From Bacillota bacterium (lineage in GTDB: Bacteria; Bacillota_E; Symbiobacteriia; Symbiobacteriales; Symbiobacteriaceae): a stretch of 6,918 nucleotides of DNA. The stretch lies in the NCBI GenBank assembly GCA_003242675.1, contig QGVE01000134.1, positions 1 through 6,918 on the forward strand, written 5' to 3'. How positions within the stretch are numbered: position 1 is the first letter of the stretch; each line of letters begins with the position of its first letter. The notes under the pieces are model-generated. The model searched no databases and had not been told where the DNA came from. It worked only from the letters and a program-made list of their open reading frames with translations. A program made the translations under genes and the position numbers. Of the stretch, positions 4,480 through 6,918 are shown one piece after another.

Positions 4480-6528
4480 GTGACCAACCCAAGCGGCGCC
4501 CCGTCGATCCGGGCTTCCGACGTCATCGTGGCCGGCGCCATGGTGGCCATGGTCACCCTGCTCATCGTGCCCCTGCCCCAGTTCCTGGTCGACCTGCTGC
4601 TCACGTTCAACATCGCGACCGCGGTGGTCATCGTCCTGGTCTCCATCTTCACCAACGAGGTCCTGCAGTTCTCGTCGCTGCCGACGCTCCTGCTCATCAC
4701 CACCCTGTTCCGCATCACGCTCAACGTCTCCACCACCCGCCTCCTGCTCACCACCGGCGAGGCGGGCGAGGTCATCCGCCGGTTCGGCGAGTACGTCATC
4801 GGCGGCAACACGGTGGTCGGACTCATCGTCTTCCTCATCCTGGTCATCGTCCAGTTCATCGTGATCACCAAGGGCGCCGAGCGGGTCTCCGAGGTCGCGG
4901 CCCGGTTCACGCTGGACGCCATGCCGGGCAAGCAGATGTCCATCGACGCGGACCTGAACGCCGGCCTCATCACCGAGGCCGAGGCCCGGGCCCGGCGGCG
5001 GGAGATCGAGCGGGAAGCGGACTTCTACGGCGCGATGGACGGCGCCACCAAGTTCATCAAGGGCGACGCGATCGCCGGCCTCCTCATCGTCTTCATCAAC
5101 CTGATCGGCGGCTTCATCGTGGGCATGCTCCAGCAGGGGATGTCGTTTAGCGAGGCCTGGGCCCACTACTCGCTCCGGACCGTGGGCGACGGCCTGGTCA
5201 CGCAGATCCCGGCCCTTCTCATCTCCACGGCCGCGGGCATCCTGGTCACCCGGGCGGCCGGCGAGTCCAGCCTGGGGATCGAGCTCACCCGGCAGCTGGG
5301 CGGCGACCCCAAGCTGCTCATGCTGGCCGGCGGCCTCCTGCTCGGGCTGGGCCTCATCCCCGGCCTGCCCACGCTGCCCTTCTTCCTGATCGGCGCCGTC
5401 ATCCTGGGCACCGGCGTCCTCGGCAGCCGCTACCAGCGGGTCCGGGAGGCGGCCGAGGTGCCGGAGCCCGAGGCCCTGCCCATCACCAACGACATGGTGC
5501 CCGAGACCAAGGTGCAGCTCACCCCCGTGGACCCGCTGGAGGTCGAGCTGGGCTACGCCCTGGTGCCCATGGCCGACCCGGCCCGGGGCGGCGACCTGCT
5601 GGACCGGGTGGTCGCCGTGCGCAAGCAGGTGGCCGCGAGCCTGGGGCTCGTCCTGCCCTACATCCGGGTGCGGGACAACCTCGCCCTGAGCCCCTACCAG
5701 TACGTCATCAAGCTGCGGGGCATCGAGGTGGGCTCCTACGAGCTGCAGCCGGACCGGTACCTCGCCATGGACCCGGGCGGCCTGGAGGAGACCGTCCCCG
5801 GCCAGCCCACCGTGGAGCCGGCCTTCGGCCTGCAGGCGCTCTGGATCTCGCCGGCGGACAAGCAGCGGGCGGAGCTCATCGGCTACACCGTCGTCGACCC
5901 GGCCTCGGTCCTGGTGGCCCACCTCACCGAGGTGATCAAGGAGAACGCGCACCTGCTCCTGGGCAGGCAGGAGGTCAAGAACATGGTGGACATGGTCAAG
6001 GAGACCCACCCGGCCCTGGTGGAGGAGCTCACGCGGCTGCTCTCGCTGGGCGAGATCCAGAAGGTGCTGCAGAACCTGCTGGCCGAGGGCGTGCCCATCC
6101 GGGACCTGGTGCTGATCTTCGAGGCCCTGGCGGACTGGGCGCCGGTCACCAAGGATCCCGAGCAGCTCACCGAGAAGGTGCGGGTGGCCCTGGGGCGGAC
6201 CATTGTCCACCACTTCGAGCTGGGGCCGGTCATCCGGGCCATCACCCTGGCGCCGGACGTCGAGCAGCGGCTGCAGGCCGCGGCCGAAAAGCGCGGACCG
6301 GGGCCCGCCCTGGATCCCCAGCTCGCCCAGGCCGTCATCGACGGCATCCAGCGGGAGGCGCAGGCCATGGCCCAGAAGGGGCTCACGCCCGTGCTGGTCT
6401 GCTCGCCGGCCCTGCGGCCGGTGATCCGGCGCATCGCCCAGCACACCTATCCGAAGCTCATCGTGCTCTCCTACGCGGAGCTGGATCCCAAGCTTGAGAT
6501 CGAGTCGGTGGCGGTGATCCGCGCATGA
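4480..6528 (+). CDS. flhA: Flagellar export apparatus protein FlhA (FHIPEP family)
   Basis: FlhA forms a nonameric ring that couples the proton motive force to export and docks chaperone-substrate complexes. The 682-residue protein is of normal family length and starts at GTG. Its membrane half (about 14-313) shows eight likely segments, near 14-31, 35-57, 63-84, 109-130, 197-217, 239-260, 279-297 and 299-313. The FHIPEP signature is complete at residues 135-159, running RVSEVAARFTLDAMPGKQ and then MSIDADL, followed by EADFYGAMDGATKFIKGDAI. After a linker (about 320-345) comes the cytoplasmic domain, with PLEVELGYALVPMAD, LPYIRVRDNLAL, QYVIKLRGIEVGSYEL, LLGRQEVKNMVDMVKE, VPIRDLVLIFEALADWA and the terminal PALRPVIRRI...LSYAELDP. 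All key landmarks are intact. The stop overlaps the flhF start. Confidence 0.97.
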   Translation: MTNPSGAPSIRASDVIVAGAMVAMVTLLIVPLPQFLVDLLLTFNIATAVVIVLVSIFTNEVLQFSSLPTLLLITTLFRITLNVSTTRLLLTTGEAGEVIRRFGEYVIGGNTVVGLIVFLILVIVQFIVITKGAERVSEVAARFTLDAMPGKQMSIDADLNAGLITEAEARARRREIEREADFYGAMDGATKFIKGDAIAGLLIVFINLIGGFIVGMLQQGMSFSEAWAHYSLRTVGDGLVTQIPALLISTAAGILVTRAAGESSLGIELTRQLGGDPKLLMLAGGLLLGLGLIPGLPTLPFFLIGAVILGTGVLGSRYQRVREAAEVPEPEALPITNDMVPETKVQLTPVDPLEVELGYALVPMADPARGGDLLDRVVAVRKQVAASLGLVLPYIRVRDNLALSPYQYVIKLRGIEVGSYELQPDRYLAMDPGGLEETVPGQPTVEPAFGLQALWISPADKQRAELIGYTVVDPASVLVAHLTEVIKENAHLLLGRQEVKNMVDMVKETHPALVEELTRLLSLGEIQKVLQNLLAEGVPIRDLVLIFEALADWAPVTKDPEQLTEKVRVALGRTIVHHFELGPVIRAITLAPDVEQRLQAAAEKRGPGPALDPQLAQAVIDGIQREAQAMAQKGLTPVLVCSPALRPVIRRIAQHTYPKLIVLSYAELDPKLEIESVAVIRA

Positions 6529-6918
6529 TGCAGGTGAAGAAGTACCTGGCCCCCACGTACGCGGAGGCCCTGATCCTCGCCAAGAACGAACTGGGCAACG
6601 ACGCGGTGATCGTCGAGAGCCGCAAGGTGCGGGTGGGGGGCCTCTTCGGCTTATTTGGAAGGGAGATGACCGAACTCACGGTCGCCGCCGACGAAAAGCC
6701 CCAGCCGTACCGGCCGTCCCGCCCCGCGGCCCGGCCGCAGGGGGCGCCGGTCCGTCCGCAGCCGGCTGTGGGGGCGCAGCCGCTTCCCGGCGCACCGGCC
6801 GTCCCGGTCGCCCCGGCCGCTCAGGCGGCTCCGGCCGCCCAGGCAGTCCCGGGCACGGCGCTGGCGCCAGGCGCTGCGCCGGCGGCGGGTTCGATGCCAG
6901 GGGCCGCAGCGGTTCAGG
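6525..6918 (+). CDS. flhF: Flagellar biosynthesis GTPase FlhF, N-terminal part (3' end outside window)
   Basis: FlhF is an SRP-family GTPase that controls flagellar number or position and early basal-body assembly. Only the first 131 codons are present. The N-terminal domain is clear: MQVKKYLAPTYAEALILAKN, then LGNDAVIVESRKVRVGGLFGLFGRE, matching the usual MKVKKYxxxxxxEAxxxxxxxLGxDAVILxSxxxxxGGxFGLFxK pattern. From about residue 58 it becomes a Pro/Ala/Gln-rich, low-complexity linker that runs to the edge. The NG GTPase domain with its P-loop would lie beyond the window and cannot be checked. Two adjacent in-frame ATGs are possible starts: 6525 (ATGA overlap with flhA) and 6528 (TGATG overlap). 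The second gives a closer match to family N-termini. The upstream ribosome binding site is weak (a GGTGGCGGTG stretch), so coupling to flhA is likely. Confidence 0.92.
   Translation, partial: MMQVKKYLAPTYAEALILAKNELGNDAVIVESRKVRVGGLFGLFGREMTELTVAADEKPQPYRPSRPAARPQGAPVRPQPAVGAQPLPGAPAVPVAPAAQAAPAAQAVPGTALAPGAAPAAGSMPGAAAVQ
6813..6848 (+). repeat. Two tandem 18-bp units coding PAAQAA/PAAQAV in the FlhF linker
   Basis: Bases 6813-6830 and 6831-6848 are near-identical 18-base units encoding PAAQAA and PAAQAV, inside the Pro/Ala-rich linker of FlhF. This looks like local duplication within a disordered, fast-evolving region; further PA-rich sequence continues to the window edge. Confidence 0.7.

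Noticed and set aside
1210..6444. 1,744-residue minus-strand open frame as a real giant protein
   Set aside because: It is codon-aligned antisense to fliP-flhA, exists because these genes avoid TTA, CTA and TCA, has strongly biased composition without domains, and lies opposite five secure flagellar genes.
5883..6446. Minus-strand open frame of 187 codons opposite the end of flhA
   Set aside because: It lies fully inside the flhA cytoplasmic domain and has Arg/Ser/Trp-rich low-information sequence; no ribosome binding site or domain supports it.
246..6918. A virulence-type (injectisome) secretion locus instead of a flagellar one
   Set aside because: FliP, FliQ, FliR, FlhB and FlhA have virulence homologues, but the presence of a hook protein, fliL, fliO and flhF in the same operon is specific to flagella.

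Overview
This window is one uninterrupted stretch of a flagellar operon, with every gene on the + strand. In order it holds the 3' end of a hook-protein gene (flgE), fliL, a fliN-type switch gene, fliO, fliP, fliQ, fliR, flhB, flhA, and the 5' part of flhF, which runs off the right edge. The order fliOPQR-flhB-flhA-flhF is the classic arrangement of the flagellar type III export apparatus, seen especially in Bacillota and some other deep lineages. The DNA is very GC-rich, codons end overwhelmingly in G or C, and ribosome binding sites are strong and G-rich. A high-GC, possibly thermophilic member of the Bacillota such as Symbiobacterium would fit, but this is an inference from gene order and composition, not a proven identity.

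Layout: bases 1-203 are the C-terminal tail of the hook protein. After a 42-base gap with a good ribosome binding site come fliL (246-710), fliN (727-1110), fliO (1107-1538), fliP (1531-2292), fliQ (2308-2577), fliR (2584-3363), flhB (3367-4452), flhA (4480-6528) and partial flhF (6525-6918). Gaps are 3 to 42 bases, and three junctions overlap (fliN/fliO, fliO/fliP, flhA/flhF). No internal promoter, terminator, RNA gene, mobile element or CRISPR array was seen, and no gap exceeds 300 bases. The genes look co-transcribed and partly translationally coupled.

How the genes work together: FliP, FliQ and FliR form the export gate in the inner membrane, with FliO assisting FliP assembly. FlhB is the self-cleaving substrate-specificity switch and FlhA the large energy-coupling subunit. 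FliN belongs to the cytoplasmic switch/C-ring, FliL is associated with the stator and basal body, FlgE is an exported hook subunit, and FlhF is an SRP-like GTPase that controls flagellar placement or assembly.

The content is a conventional, intact flagellar export locus, and I find no sign of a novel system. Points worth a second look are: fliM, flbD and motAB are missing from the places they often occupy; FliN has a FliM/FliY-like N-terminal peptide; fliR and flhB lie in the same frame separated by only TAA-GCC; fliR carries a C9 tract; flhF carries the only TTA codon in the window; and a 5.2-kb antisense open frame is explained by codon bias.
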